Positions 1 through 8,218 of a stretch of 64,000 nucleotides of DNA are shown here, in pieces. A program made the position numbers and the translations under genes. Below the pieces are notes generated by a model. That model had not been told where the DNA came from, did not search any database, and worked only from the letters and a program-made list of their open reading frames with translations. The stretch's first letter is position 1, and every line of letters begins with the position of its first letter. The stretch is from Solibacillus sp040274725 (GTDB taxonomy: Bacteria; Bacillota; Bacilli; Bacillales_A; Planococcaceae). The stretch spans positions 62,001 through 126,000 of the forward strand of contig JBEMAQ010000001.1 in the NCBI GenBank assembly GCA_040274725.1, given 5' to 3'.

Positions 1-23
1 CCTATACGACCTTCTCTGCTCAT
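1..23 (-). CDS. 5' end of an unidentified gene leaving the window
   Basis: An ATG on the minus strand at 23-21 follows a consensus AGGAGG (30-35) at a 6-base spacing. Only about seven codons (MSREGRI) lie inside the window, so the product cannot be named. The tandem TGTATACA boxes just upstream suggest that the gene is under repressor control, possibly its own. Confidence 0.5.
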
Positions 24-36
24 ATTCAACCTCCTT

Positions 37-90
37 TGTATACATTTGTATACAAAATATCCACCTGTTCATTGTATATATTTGTATGCA
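37..90 (-). promoter_or_regulatory. Four-box tandem operator (TGTATACA-type)
   Basis: Four related 8-mers occur: TGTATACA at 37-44 and 47-54, TGTATATA at 73-80 and TGTATGCA at 83-90. Boxes within each pair are exactly 10 bp apart, so they lie on one face of the helix. The perfect box is a palindrome. The proximal pair touches the ribosome binding site of the gene starting at 23. This looks like a cooperative operator; the regulator is not identified. Confidence 0.5.
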
Positions 91-117
91 AATCGGTCAA
101 GTTATTTTGCGAAAATT

Positions 118-193
118 GAACTACCCCCACTTAATTTCAAAAAATTTGAAGTAGGGGATTCCTAAGTAAAAACTTCTATCGAAGCTTAGTTGA
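118..193 (-). mobile_element. Right end of the tnpB element, probable omega-RNA/end hairpin
   Basis: Just after the tnpB stop, CCCCACTT (125-132) pairs with AAGTAGGGG (149-157) with one bulged A, and TTCAAA/TTTGAA continues the stem inside. GC-rich imperfect hairpins of this kind mark IS605-type right ends, and TnpB guide RNAs are made from this end. The exact element boundary near 118 is inferred, not proven. Confidence 0.5.
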
Positions 194-1393
194 TTAGGCT
201 AACCCCACAGTCCCTGCGGTTAAAAGACGTAAACCTTCTGCTAGGATATTTTTCGCAGCATTCTGGTCACGGTGATGATTAGCGCCACAAGAACATGTCC
301 AGTGGCGGATTGTTACATTTTTTATGGCTGCATTTTTCTTGCCACAAGCCGAACAAAGCTGACTAGATGCGAAGTATTTTCCAACTGGAATCAGGTGTTT
401 TCCGTACCAAGCAGCTTTGTAAGTGAGCATTGTGAAAAATTCAGACCAAGAAGCATCTGAAATCGATTTCGCGTAGTGCTTTTCTTCAAGTAGTTCTTTC
501 ACAGAAAGGCTTTCAACGCAAATGGTATCGTGGCTTTTGATAAGATTTGTGGAAAGCTTTTGCAGGAAATCGACACGCTTATTGCGGATTTTTTCGTGAA
601 TTTCCGCGACTTGAATGCGCGCTTTTTGTACATTTTTTGCGTCACGCAAAGCAACGCCTTTCGCTAAAGCAAGGTGGATACGGCGCGACAAAATGCGCTG
701 TGCTTTTTGTAGTTTTTGCTCTAGCTTCAACAAGTAACGTGGGTTTTCGATTTGCACACCGTCCGAAGTCGTGAGAAAATGCGTCAGTCCCATGTCGAGC
801 CCGACTGCACGATTTGTTTTCGGCAACGGCGTCAGGTCTACTTCTGTCAACACAGAAATGAAATATTTACCCGCGGCATTTTGGCGAATGGTCACTCGTT
901 TAATGACGCCATTGACTTCGCGGCTTTTCGCAAAGCGAATGAATCCGAGCTTCGGTAATTTGATTTTATTTTGTTCAATGCGAATATTGCCGTTGACTGA
1001 TTTTGTGGTGTAACTTTGCACAGGGTTCTTTTTGGATTTAAATTTCGGTCGCTTGTTTTGCTTTCTGTAAAAACGTTGATAGCCGCTTGCTAAATCTTCA
1101 ACAGTGGCTTGCAAGGCGACACTATCAACCTCTTTTAGGAAGTCATAGCTTTGTTTGAAGGCAGGTAATTTTTTTACATTGTCATATTGATTAAAGAAAC
1201 CACCCTTCCAATTGTTTTCAGGTAGCTGTCCGTTTTGGACCATCTCTTCTACAAGATGCCAATACGCATCCTTTTGCTTTTGTTCAGCAAGAAGCTGGTT
1301 AAAAACAAAGCGCGTACAGCCGAATGTTTTTCGAATCAATAGCTGCTGTTCTTTATTCGGAAAACAACGAAATTTAAAGGCTTTTAGAACCAT
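194..1393 (-). CDS. tnpB: IS200/IS605-family TnpB (OrfB), RNA-guided nuclease
   Basis: TnpB proteins are RNA-guided DNA endonucleases carried by IS605-type elements. The 399-residue product has the usual length and order: an N-terminal helix-turn-helix region (KAFKFRCFPNKEQ), a RuvC-I motif GLDMGL with D200, a RuvC-II glutamate E294 in CVESLSV, a four-cysteine zinc ribbon (C347, C350, C367, C369), and the final RuvC aspartate D376 in HHRDQNAAKN. All catalytic residues are present, so the protein looks active. The ATG at 1393 is preferred over the GTG at 1405 because it follows GGAAGG and matches the family N terminus. No TnpA lies nearby, so the copy probably depends on a TnpA elsewhere. Confidence 0.93.
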   Translation of the reverse strand: MVLKAFKFRCFPNKEQQLLIRKTFGCTRFVFNQLLAEQKQKDAYWHLVEEMVQNGQLPENNWKGGFFNQYDNVKKLPAFKQSYDFLKEVDSVALQATVEDLASGYQRFYRKQNKRPKFKSKKNPVQSYTTKSVNGNIRIEQNKIKLPKLGFIRFAKSREVNGVIKRVTIRQNAAGKYFISVLTEVDLTPLPKTNRAVGLDMGLTHFLTTSDGVQIENPRYLLKLEQKLQKAQRILSRRIHLALAKGVALRDAKNVQKARIQVAEIHEKIRNKRVDFLQKLSTNLIKSHDTICVESLSVKELLEEKHYAKSISDASWSEFFTMLTYKAAWYGKHLIPVGKYFASSQLCSACGKKNAAIKNVTIRHWTCSCGANHHRDQNAAKNILAEGLRLLTAGTVGLA

Positions 1394-1416
1394 GTGTGAC
1401 ACCACCTTCCCACTAG

Positions 1417-1532
1417 TCGTTACAACGATTATATAAGAACATATGTACGTAAGTCAAATTTTACGCCAAGCCGTACGTGCATTCATCCCCTCCCTACTCG
1501 CTACACTCCTTAAGGGAGGGGTGTTCTGCACG
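1417..1532. mobile_element. Left end region of the tnpB element with nested hairpins
   Basis: Upstream of tnpB a small hairpin TCGTT-AC-AACGA lies at 1417-1428. Further out, CGTGCA (1476-1481) pairs with TGCACG (1527-1532) and encloses a 9-bp perfect stem CCCCTCCCT (1487-1495) / AGGGAGGGG (1513-1521). The first hairpin is the likely IS605 left-end structure. The second may be part of the element or a terminator between it and gpx. Confidence 0.4.
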
Positions 1533-1588
1533 AATTCGATAAAAATACACCAAAAAGGATCGGATCTTCACTTTTCGGTGTATTTCAA

Positions 1589-2059
1589 TTATAAATATCG
1601 CTGAATTTCTTTCTCAAATTTTGCCGGGCTATCTGTCGGCGCAAATCGTTTCACAATGTTGCCGTCTTTATCGACTAAAAACTTCGTAAAATTCCATTTC
1701 ACGCTGCGGCCAAGTAATCCTTTCGTTTGCTCGGTTAACAGCTTAAATAACGGATGTGCACCTTCCCCGTTGACCTTGACAATTTCATGCATCGGAAATG
1801 TTACACCGTAAGACAGACGGCATGCCTGTGCCGCTTCACTAGCCGATGCAATTTCCTGCTTAAACTGATCCGATGGGAAGCCAAGCACGACCAGGCCCTG
1901 CTCCTGATACGTCTTATACAGCTGCTCAAGCTCCTTAAATTGCCCCGCAAGTCCGCATTTTGTCGCCGTATTCACGATGAGTAACACGCTGCCCTTATAT
2001 TTTTCGAGTGTGTATGTCTCGCCATTTTCTAACGTTACTGGAATCTCATAAATCGTCAT
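1589..2059 (-). CDS. Glutathione peroxidase family protein (thioredoxin-dependent type)
   Basis: This 156-residue protein matches the BsaA/Gpx family, which reduces hydroperoxides, in bacteria usually with thioredoxin. The catalytic residues visible are C35 (TKCG, Cys in place of Sec), Q65 (FPSDQF) and W122-N123 (KWNFTKF). C80 sits where thioredoxin-dependent members keep the resolving cysteine. It starts with ATG behind GGAGG and lies 14 bp after hemAT on the same strand, so the two may be cotranscribed, linking peroxide defence to oxygen sensing. Confidence 0.93.
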   Translation of the reverse strand: MTIYEIPVTLENGETYTLEKYKGSVLLIVNTATKCGLAGQFKELEQLYKTYQEQGLVVLGFPSDQFKQEIASASEAAQACRLSYGVTFPMHEIVKVNGEGAHPLFKLLTEQTKGLLGRSVKWNFTKFLVDKDGNIVKRFAPTDSPAKFEKEIQRYL

Positions 2060-2073
2060 TGTTTACCTCCGCA

Positions 2074-3363
2074 TTATAAATTTTTCGTCGCCGTATCTAG
2101 CTGCTTTGCCGTGTGAGCAACACCAATTATTTCTTCATTAATCGTCAAAATCGTTTTACTCAAACTTTGAATGTCTTCATTTACACGATTCGTCACCGCT
2201 TTATTGCGCTTGACATCCTCTATAATACTTGAAAAACGCCCTCTTGCCTCAGTTGATGTTTGCGCACTGTCCGCGATGACATGCTGTACGCGCATAACGG
2301 AGTCATCTACCGTTTGCGTCAACTCATTTGTGCGCTTTAATAAATGACCAATATCACGGACAGACCCTTTCGCCTGCTCCGCTAATTTCCTTACCTCCTG
2401 CGCCACAACGCTAAACCCCTTGCCGTGATCCCCTGCTCTGGCCGCCTCAATAGACGCATTCAATGCGAGCAAATTCGTTTCATCTGCAATCGACTGGACA
2501 ATATTTAAAATCGTTTGAATTTCTGAGGACGCGACAACCAGCTCGCCCATTAACTGATTGACATTGGTCATTTGTGCAATCATCTGCTCCGTCTCCTGTG
2601 ATAAATGACGTAGCATCTCATTCCCCTCATCTGCCTGATGCTCTACAATTTGCACGAGCGCTAAATTTTCCTCTGTCCGCTCCATTAAATGCGCCGTCGT
2701 ATTATTCACAATGCCCACATTTTGTGTCGTACGCTCTGTCAAATCAGCAAATTCCATCGTCATGAGCGAAATTTTCTCCTTCAGTTCCTCCTTTACCCGA
2801 TTCAACCTCGTCTCAATTAATGCACGGTTCTGTTTATCGTATTCCTCTAGCACAATTTGCATTTCCAAATTAATAAACTTCGATAAAACAATCGTAATCT
2901 CCTGCGGGGTTGTCGCGACACGTGGGTCTTCCACAAGTCGCTTGTACATTAACGCCTGAATTTGCTGAAACGTGCCCATATACCACTTCGGCTCAAGCCC
3001 CATTTGAAAATGTCTTCTCGCCACATGTCGCTTTAGTTCAATCACTTCACCGTTAATTTGACCATCAAAAATCTTCACTAAATAATTGCCAACAATCGCC
3101 TTTAACTTCTCGATACTGCTACGTTCTTCAATTAATTTTTTCAAATCTGGCACCTTCATAATACGCTCATAAAAAATCGTTGTCATATCCCCGATTGACT
3201 GCTTGATAATCGGCTGAAATGAACGGATGAGTGCTAAATCCTGCTCCGTTAAATCAATCAGCTGTAGCTGATCGCCAATTTGGGCTAAACCATCTGCCGT
3301 AATATGCTTAATGTCAGTTGATGGCATCAAAATTTCTATCTTTTTATTCCTACGAAAAAACAT
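2074..3363 (-). CDS. hemAT: HemAT-type globin-coupled methyl-accepting chemotaxis sensor
   Basis: A soluble aerotaxis transducer of about 429 residues (B. subtilis HemAT has 432). Residues about 25-180 form a protoglobin domain; H118 in RRHFQMGLEPKWYMG fits the proximal haem ligand. The C-terminal half is the MCP signalling domain, with the highly conserved hairpin tip at ETNLLALNASIEAARAG, which binds CheW/CheA. No membrane helices are seen. An in-frame TTG at 3393 would add ten residues but has no ribosome binding site; the ATG at 3363 is chosen, though its own site is weak. Confidence 0.92.
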   Translation of the reverse strand: MFFRRNKKIEILMPSTDIKHITADGLAQIGDQLQLIDLTEQDLALIRSFQPIIKQSIGDMTTIFYERIMKVPDLKKLIEERSSIEKLKAIVGNYLVKIFDGQINGEVIELKRHVARRHFQMGLEPKWYMGTFQQIQALMYKRLVEDPRVATTPQEITIVLSKFINLEMQIVLEEYDKQNRALIETRLNRVKEELKEKISLMTMEFADLTERTTQNVGIVNNTTAHLMERTEENLALVQIVEHQADEGNEMLRHLSQETEQMIAQMTNVNQLMGELVVASSEIQTILNIVQSIADETNLLALNASIEAARAGDHGKGFSVVAQEVRKLAEQAKGSVRDIGHLLKRTNELTQTVDDSVMRVQHVIADSAQTSTEARGRFSSIIEDVKRNKAVTNRVNEDIQSLSKTILTINEEIIGVAHTAKQLDTATKNL

Positions 3364-3406
3364 CCCATCACCAGCTTCTTTTTCTTTTATCAATCGTTAT
3401 ACAAAG

Positions 3407-3435
3407 ATTATACAAAACAACAATAAATTGTACAA
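3407..3435 (-). promoter_or_regulatory. Sigma-A promoter for hemAT(-gpx)
   Basis: On the minus strand TTGTAC (3435-3430), a 17-base spacer and a perfect TATAAT (3412-3407) form a strong vegetative promoter 44 bases ahead of the chosen hemAT start. Confidence 0.75.
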
Positions 3436-3585
3436 GGTTTTTATTTTAAGTGCACTTTAATTGTATAATGTTTGTATATGTTCCAAACAAAAATTTAACT
3501 ACTAACAACACATGACGCACCAAATAGCGCGTCATCATGTCTTTTCTTTTGTGGATTTTCTTGAAAAATTATACTTTCCAATCCA

Positions 3586-3616
3586 TAAAAAAAGCTAAGA
3601 CATTATGCCTTAGCTT
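3586..3616 (-). terminator. Rho-independent terminator of the small spore-type gene
   Basis: AAGCTAAG (3592-3599) pairs with CTTAGCTT (3609-3616) around a 9-base loop. On the minus strand it is followed by a run of T. Confidence 0.75.
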
Positions 3617-3635
3617 CTTTCTACATTCGTATTCA

Positions 3636-3830
3636 CTAATGCCAAGCCGTACGTTCGCTCACAGGCTGATTCCGAGTGGAAAATTTTCCTTCCTCATGAA
3701 ACTGTTCCGAATCAAAACCAAACTCCGCGCCAATTTCCTCGTGTTTGTTTTTCCCACGCGCTCGTGTTGCCTGCTGCTTTCTTAAATTCGGTTGCTGTTT
3801 CAGCTGTTCGTTGTTAGTTGTCTTGTCCAT
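3636..3830 (-). CDS. Small hydrophilic protein, possible small acid-soluble spore protein
   Basis: The 64-residue product is rich in Q, N, K, R and E, has no hydrophobic core and contains an RKQQATRARGKNKHEEIGAEFG stretch recalling the QNQQ/GTEFAS units of gamma-type spore proteins, although the match is loose. The ATG at 3830 is used because GGAGG lies 7 bases upstream; the longer reading frame to 3881 has no such site. It has its own terminator. The spore assignment is an inference from composition only. Confidence 0.6.
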   Translation of the reverse strand: MDKTTNNEQLKQQPNLRKQQATRARGKNKHEEIGAEFGFDSEQFHEEGKFSTRNQPVSERTAWH

Positions 3831-3925
3831 AGCTCGCCTCCACTTTACTTTTTTCCGAAGACGTTTCTGTCCTCTTATCAAGTTTGACCACGATTTTTTG
3901 TTTTATAAGTGGGAATTATGGGATT

Positions 3926-5581
3926 TTACACTTCAATAATAATCGGTAAAATCATTGGTTTTCGCATCGTGACGGCATACACATAATGGTCGACTGCACT
4001 TTTTATCGCGCGCTTCATGCCGTGAATATTTACCTCGTTAAAATTTTCAATCGCTGTTTGTGCAATGTCATTAATATCACCTAGTAGCGCCTCTGACTCC
4101 CTTGCATATACAAAGCCGCGCGAAATGGCCTCCGCTTCTGCACGGACTACCTCGCCCTCTTTCCGAATCGTCGCGACAACGATTAGCAGGCCGTCCTCTG
4201 ACAGCCTTTTGCGGTCACGTAGCACGACCTCGCCAACCTCGCCCGCACCGACACCGTCTACATACGTATCGCCCGCCTCAATCGTACGCGTTTGCCGCGC
4301 CTCGCCTGCTGAAATATCCACAACCTCACCATTATTTACGATAAAAGTTTCCGACACACCAACTGCCTCGGCTAACTGTTTATGCAAATGAAGCATGCGG
4401 TACTCGCCGTGAATCGGAATAAAAAATTTCGGCCGCATCAAGGTCAGCATTAATTTCAAATCCTCTTGGTAACCATGCCCCGAAACGTGCAAACCTGTCT
4501 TTTGTGAGTTACCATAAATGACACGTGCACCAAGTTGGAAAAGCTCATCGACAATTTTTGACACATCCTTTTCATTACCGGGAATTGGCGATGCAGCAAA
4601 AATAACGGTATCCCCCTGTACAACCTTCACATCACGGTGACTGCCTCTCGATAGCCGTGACAATGCTGCGAGTGCCTCCCCTTGGCTCCCTGTACATAAA
4701 ATACAAAGCCGTTCCGGTGGATAATCCTTCGCATCCCTCGCCTCAACAAGCATCCAGCTCGGCACACGTAACACGCCGAGCCGCATAGCGACCGCCACCA
4801 CATTGACCATACTACGACCAAGCAGCACGAGCTTGCGATTCGTCAGTGATGCCGCATCGACAATTTGCTGAATGCGATTGACATTTGAGGCAAACGTTGA
4901 AATGAAAACTTTACCGCTCACCTTCAAAAATTCCTCCATGAGCTGCTCTGAAATAACCATTTCAGATGGTGTGAGTCCCGCGCGCTCCGCATTTGTACTC
5001 TCCGACAGCAATGCGAGTACTCCGCTAGCACCAATTTCCGCCATTTTATGAATATCAGATACTTCGTCATTCGCGGGCGTCAAATCAAATTTAAAATCCC
5101 CCGTATGCACCACCTTGCCCTCTGGTGTTTGAAACACAATCCCGAGGCAATCTGGAATACTATGACTCGTTTTAAAAAAGGTAATGCCGACCTCATCAAA
5201 TACGAGCTCACTATCCGCCGTAATCTCTGTCAGCTTCGCATCACGTAGCAGTTTATGCTCCTTCAATTTCAGCTCAATCAGGCCAAGCGTAAAGCGAGAC
5301 GCAAAAATTGGGATGTTTAGCTTCCTTAATAAATACGGGATCCCGCCAATATGATCCTCATGCCCATGCGTCACAATGAGCCCTTGAATACGCGCCGCAT
5401 TGTCTTCTAAATACGAAAAATCAGGCAAAATCAAATCAACGCCTAGCAAGCTTTTCCCCGCAAATTTCACGCCGCAGTCAATAATAAAAATGTCCTTTTC
5501 ATACTCTATCACATACATATTTTTACCGATTTCATATAGCCCACCCAATGCAAAAATGGACAATTTATTGTGAGTAGTCAA
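3926..5581 (-). CDS. RNase J family ribonuclease
   Basis: A 551-residue metallo-beta-lactamase/beta-CASP ribonuclease, the enzyme type responsible for 5'-3' exonucleolytic and endonucleolytic mRNA turnover in Firmicutes. The metal site is intact at H72-G-H74-E-D76-H77, followed by the HSIPD, HTGDFKFD, beta-CASP GSQGE and HVSGHG motifs and the PIHGEYRM region, ending in MILPIIIEV. Overall wording (NAERAGLTPSE) is closer to RNase J2 than to J1, but J2 of B. subtilis has lost the HGHEDH motif and this one has not. It starts at TTG behind GGAGG and is divergent from yteA. Confidence 0.92.
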   Translation of the reverse strand: MTTHNKLSIFALGGLYEIGKNMYVIEYEKDIFIIDCGVKFAGKSLLGVDLILPDFSYLEDNAARIQGLIVTHGHEDHIGGIPYLLRKLNIPIFASRFTLGLIELKLKEHKLLRDAKLTEITADSELVFDEVGITFFKTSHSIPDCLGIVFQTPEGKVVHTGDFKFDLTPANDEVSDIHKMAEIGASGVLALLSESTNAERAGLTPSEMVISEQLMEEFLKVSGKVFISTFASNVNRIQQIVDAASLTNRKLVLLGRSMVNVVAVAMRLGVLRVPSWMLVEARDAKDYPPERLCILCTGSQGEALAALSRLSRGSHRDVKVVQGDTVIFAASPIPGNEKDVSKIVDELFQLGARVIYGNSQKTGLHVSGHGYQEDLKLMLTLMRPKFFIPIHGEYRMLHLHKQLAEAVGVSETFIVNNGEVVDISAGEARQTRTIEAGDTYVDGVGAGEVGEVVLRDRKRLSEDGLLIVVATIRKEGEVVRAEAEAISRGFVYARESEALLGDINDIAQTAIENFNEVNIHGMKRAIKSAVDHYVYAVTMRKPMILPIIIEV

Positions 5582-5679
5582 TGTAAATTCCCTCCTAAAA
5601 TCCGTCGTTTTAGTATGGATAAAACACGCGCATAGTATACAAAAATTCGCCTATACTATCTGCGAAAGGACGTGACGTA

Positions 5680-6354
5680 ATGCTTTCACAAAAACAGCTG
5701 ACAACACTTGAAAAACAATTAATCACGTTAAAAAATGATATGCGTGGCAATGCGGACATGCGCGAAAATGAAATTACCGCGCATGATAGCCTGCGCGATT
5801 CGGTAGACGAGCTCTCCACGGTCGATAATCACCCGGCCGACCTCGCGACTGAATTGTATGACCGCGAAAAGGATTTAGCATTGAAGGTGCATAACGAGGA
5901 CTTACTCTCGCAGGTAAATGCAGCCCTTGAAAAAATAGGCGCCGGTACGTACGGAGTTTGTGCAAAATGTGAGGAAGCGATTCCTTATGATCGACTACGT
6001 GCCATTCCTTATACCGCATTTTGTATGAAAGATACAGAGGCAAAAAATGTCCCAACAGATCGCCCGGTTGAAGAGGATGTCCTGCTACCGCCCGTGGATA
6101 ATTCATTCCGTAACCGCGAAGCAGGAGATGATTTACCGGATGATGAGGATACATTCCAAATGGTCGCGCAGTACGGAAATTCGGATACGCCCGCAGATTT
6201 TGAGGGAGATTATGCAGATTATAATGAATTATACGAAGAAAAGGGTGAAGATTCCCCATTAGATGAGCTACATGTATCCGAGCACGATGCGTTAGGTGGA
6301 CAGATTTCGCAGGACTATGCGGACCGCGCGCGGTGGGATGATTATGTAGAGTGA
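5680..6354 (+). CDS. yteA: YteA-family sporulation protein, DksA/TraR-type zinc finger
   Basis: The 224-residue product begins with a coiled-coil-like region carrying ENEITAHDSLRDSVDELSTVDNHPADLATE, typical of YteA, followed by the short DksA/TraR-like finger (YGVCAKCEEAIPYDRLRAIPYTAFC) at about residues 87-111. The fourth expected cysteine is replaced (FCMKD), so the zinc site may be incomplete. The tail from residue 125 is strongly acidic. Start at ATG with AAAGGA upstream. The exact role of the family is unclear. Confidence 0.85.
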   Translation: MLSQKQLTTLEKQLITLKNDMRGNADMRENEITAHDSLRDSVDELSTVDNHPADLATELYDREKDLALKVHNEDLLSQVNAALEKIGAGTYGVCAKCEEAIPYDRLRAIPYTAFCMKDTEAKNVPTDRPVEEDVLLPPVDNSFRNREAGDDLPDDEDTFQMVAQYGNSDTPADFEGDYADYNELYEEKGEDSPLDELHVSEHDALGGQISQDYADRARWDDYVE

Positions 6355-6361
6355 ATTCTAC

Positions 6362-6410
6362 AAAAAAGAGCTTCAAATCCTCAAAAATAAGGATTTGAAG
6401 CTCTTTTTCT
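6362..6410. terminator. Bidirectional terminator between yteA and the next gene
   Basis: A long perfect stem (AGCTTCAAATCC paired with GGATTTGAAGCT) is flanked by A-rich and T-rich tracts, so it can end yteA on the plus strand and the convergent gene at 6428 on the minus strand. Confidence 0.85.
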
Positions 6411-6427
6411 CATCCAACGCACCCGTC

Positions 6428-6856
6428 TTATGCCTGTAGCACAGTATGATCTGCCTCCACAACAAACCCTTTATACTCACACTGAAGCTCAGTCAACTCA
6501 GTTTCGCTACAAGTATTGTGCGCCGAAAGTAAATACCGGCCTGTTAAAACATCAAAAAATTGACTACCAAAAAACTCACCATGACAAAACGTATTGACGC
6601 ATAGCTTCGGGTGTACCATATCAATAATCATTTGCTGCTTATATAATTGTTGATCCACATTCAGCATTTGTTCAAATTCACTTACATAAGGCAATGTGAA
6701 AATAACTTGATGAAACGGCAAATCCGTGTGCTCCGTATTCAAGGTTAATTTATACAATTGCGTATGCTCCGTCTGACGATTTGCTACTGTCAATTGCTCA
6801 TAGTGAAAAGGAACGCCAAAAATACGTTCATTGCCCGCTTTTATAAAAATGTTCAC
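6428..6856 (-). CDS. Hypothetical protein
   Basis: This 142-residue soluble protein is not recognised. It contains two cysteine-histidine clusters (LCVNTFCHGEFFG and HNTCSETELTELQC) but no standard zinc motif, no signal peptide and no membrane helix. The start is a GTG with GGAGG 8 bases upstream, so translation is credible. It is monocistronic and shares the terminator at 6362-6410 with yteA. Confidence 0.65.
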   Translation of the reverse strand: MNIFIKAGNERIFGVPFHYEQLTVANRQTEHTQLYKLTLNTEHTDLPFHQVIFTLPYVSEFEQMLNVDQQLYKQQMIIDMVHPKLCVNTFCHGEFFGSQFFDVLTGRYLLSAHNTCSETELTELQCEYKGFVVEADHTVLQA

Positions 6857-6992
6857 CTAAATTACCTCCATTGTCCGTTATACTCCAAACACATCTATAT
6901 ACCTATAATCGAATAGTCTTTTCGACTTATATAATACCAGACGAGAACCATTTTTTATAGTCCTAATTTAATTTATTTGTGAACATTTCAAT

Positions 6993-7026
6993 AAAAAAGA
7001 AGCGAAACGAAAAATCGTCTAGCTTC
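6993..7026 (-). terminator. Terminator of the sulfur operon
   Basis: On the minus strand GAAGC (7026-7022) and GCTTC (7003-6999) enclose an inner CGA/TCG stem and are followed by TTTTTTATT. It lies 28 bases after the flavoprotein gene. Confidence 0.6.
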
Positions 7027-7054
7027 CACCGTTATGTAGCCTATTTTTTTCTGC

Positions 7055-8218
7055 TCATTCTTTCAGTGCGGTCTGCGCTAAATTGTGAATCGTCATATCG
7101 TCCATCGGCGGATTGTGTAGGCCCGCTCGTACATTACGATAATAACGTTGAAGCAGGTTTGATGTCTGTAAGCTTTTCGCCCCAACGACGCGCATCGCCT
7201 TGTCAACAATTTGCTGTGCGTTGTTTGTCACCGTATATTTCACAATCGCAAGCTCATTCGTAAGAAGCGCTCGTTTATCCGGGTCATACGCAATCTTTGC
7301 GACTGTATAAAGTAAATGACGGCTTTGTATTAAAAGTAAGTCCATCTCACCAATGAGCTGCTGCACGTTCGGCAAGCTCGCAATCGGCTCGTTAATGCTA
7401 TTTGGCTGATGTATTTTTGCGAACTCCACCGCATAATTACGTGCCGCGTGTGCAATGCCGACATATGTTGCCGATGTGTGTAACCCCCAAGCGTTCACCT
7501 TTTTGCCGCGCGCAACCTTGACATATTCAACTAGCTTACTCACTGGCACTGTCACTTCCTCAAGGAGTAAATCATGACTTGCTGTCGCATTCATCGCAAA
7601 TACGTCCCAGTTTTCAACAATTGATACACCAGGCGTATCCTTATGCACAAGGAAAAACGCCGACAGCTGTTCCTCCTCAATCCATGCCATCACTAAAAAG
7701 TAATCCAGTCCGTATGAGCCGGTTGTATAGCTTTTGCGCCCGTTAATCACCCAGTGCTCGTCACGTAATATCGCTGTCGTCGTCGGACGGCCACCGCGTG
7801 TCGGGCTCCCCATCGCGATTTCGCTTAGCGCGCGGTTTACAGTAGCGCCTGCCGCCACCTTCGCACCAAAATCGGTTAGCGCAGGTTTCTCCCACAGCTC
7901 ATCGTTAAATACCTCGCCGACAATACCGAGTGTCCAGCCAACTGTCAGCGCTAAATTTTCATCAATCATCGCTAAGTGCTCCTGCACGTATAAATAATCA
8001 GCTGGGCTCATGCCCTCGCCACCATATTTCACAGGAAGCGTAATACTCGTATAGCCGATTTCCTGCAATTTACGATAGCTTGATAATGAAAATGAGCTAT
8101 CGCGATCTGACACAATAGCCTGCTCGCGAAACGCAGGTGCTAATCCTTCTAACTTTTCTACCCACTCGCGCTGCTGTTCTGTTTCTAAATATAAATCACG
8201 TTGCTTGACGTTAAGCAT
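7055..8218 (-). CDS. Acyl-CoA-dehydrogenase-fold flavoprotein, probable sulfur/nitrogen monooxygenase component
   Basis: The 387-residue protein has the acyl-CoA dehydrogenase architecture: an N-terminal helical domain, a middle beta domain (YTTGSYGLDYFLVMAW) and a C-terminal helical bundle ending near RVVGAKSLQTSNLLQRYYRNVRAG. Its partners are an amino-acid importer and an LLM monooxygenase, so it is more likely a member of the branch that includes DszC/SfnC-type flavin monooxygenases than a fatty-acid enzyme. It overlaps the upstream permease by 8 bp, showing operon structure. The substrate is not predictable from sequence alone. Confidence 0.8.
   Translation of the reverse strand: MLNVKQRDLYLETEQQREWVEKLEGLAPAFREQAIVSDRDSSFSLSSYRKLQEIGYTSITLPVKYGGEGMSPADYLYVQEHLAMIDENLALTVGWTLGIVGEVFNDELWEKPALTDFGAKVAAGATVNRALSEIAMGSPTRGGRPTTTAILRDEHWVINGRKSYTTGSYGLDYFLVMAWIEEEQLSAFFLVHKDTPGVSIVENWDVFAMNATASHDLLLEEVTVPVSKLVEYVKVARGKKVNAWGLHTSATYVGIAHAARNYAVEFAKIHQPNSINEPIASLPNVQQLIGEMDLLLIQSRHLLYTVAKIAYDPDKRALLTNELAIVKYTVTNNAQQIVDKAMRVVGAKSLQTSNLLQRYYRNVRAGLHNPPMDDMTIHNLAQTALKE

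Noticed and set aside
3513..3534. Hairpin TGACGC/GCGTCA followed by a T-rich run on the plus strand.
   Set aside because: No plus-strand gene precedes it, and it lies in the hemAT upstream region; a terminator role could not be supported.
1465..3654. A 14-base repeat (GCCAAGCCGTACGT) at 1465-1478 and 3641-3654.
   Set aside because: Matches of this length are expected by chance in 64 kb, and the second copy is inside a coding end; no further similarity surrounds them.
5774..6376. A 200-codon minus-strand frame opposite yteA.
   Set aside because: It lies fully opposite a recognised gene, is rich in H, P and R as antisense frames are, and has no ribosome binding site.
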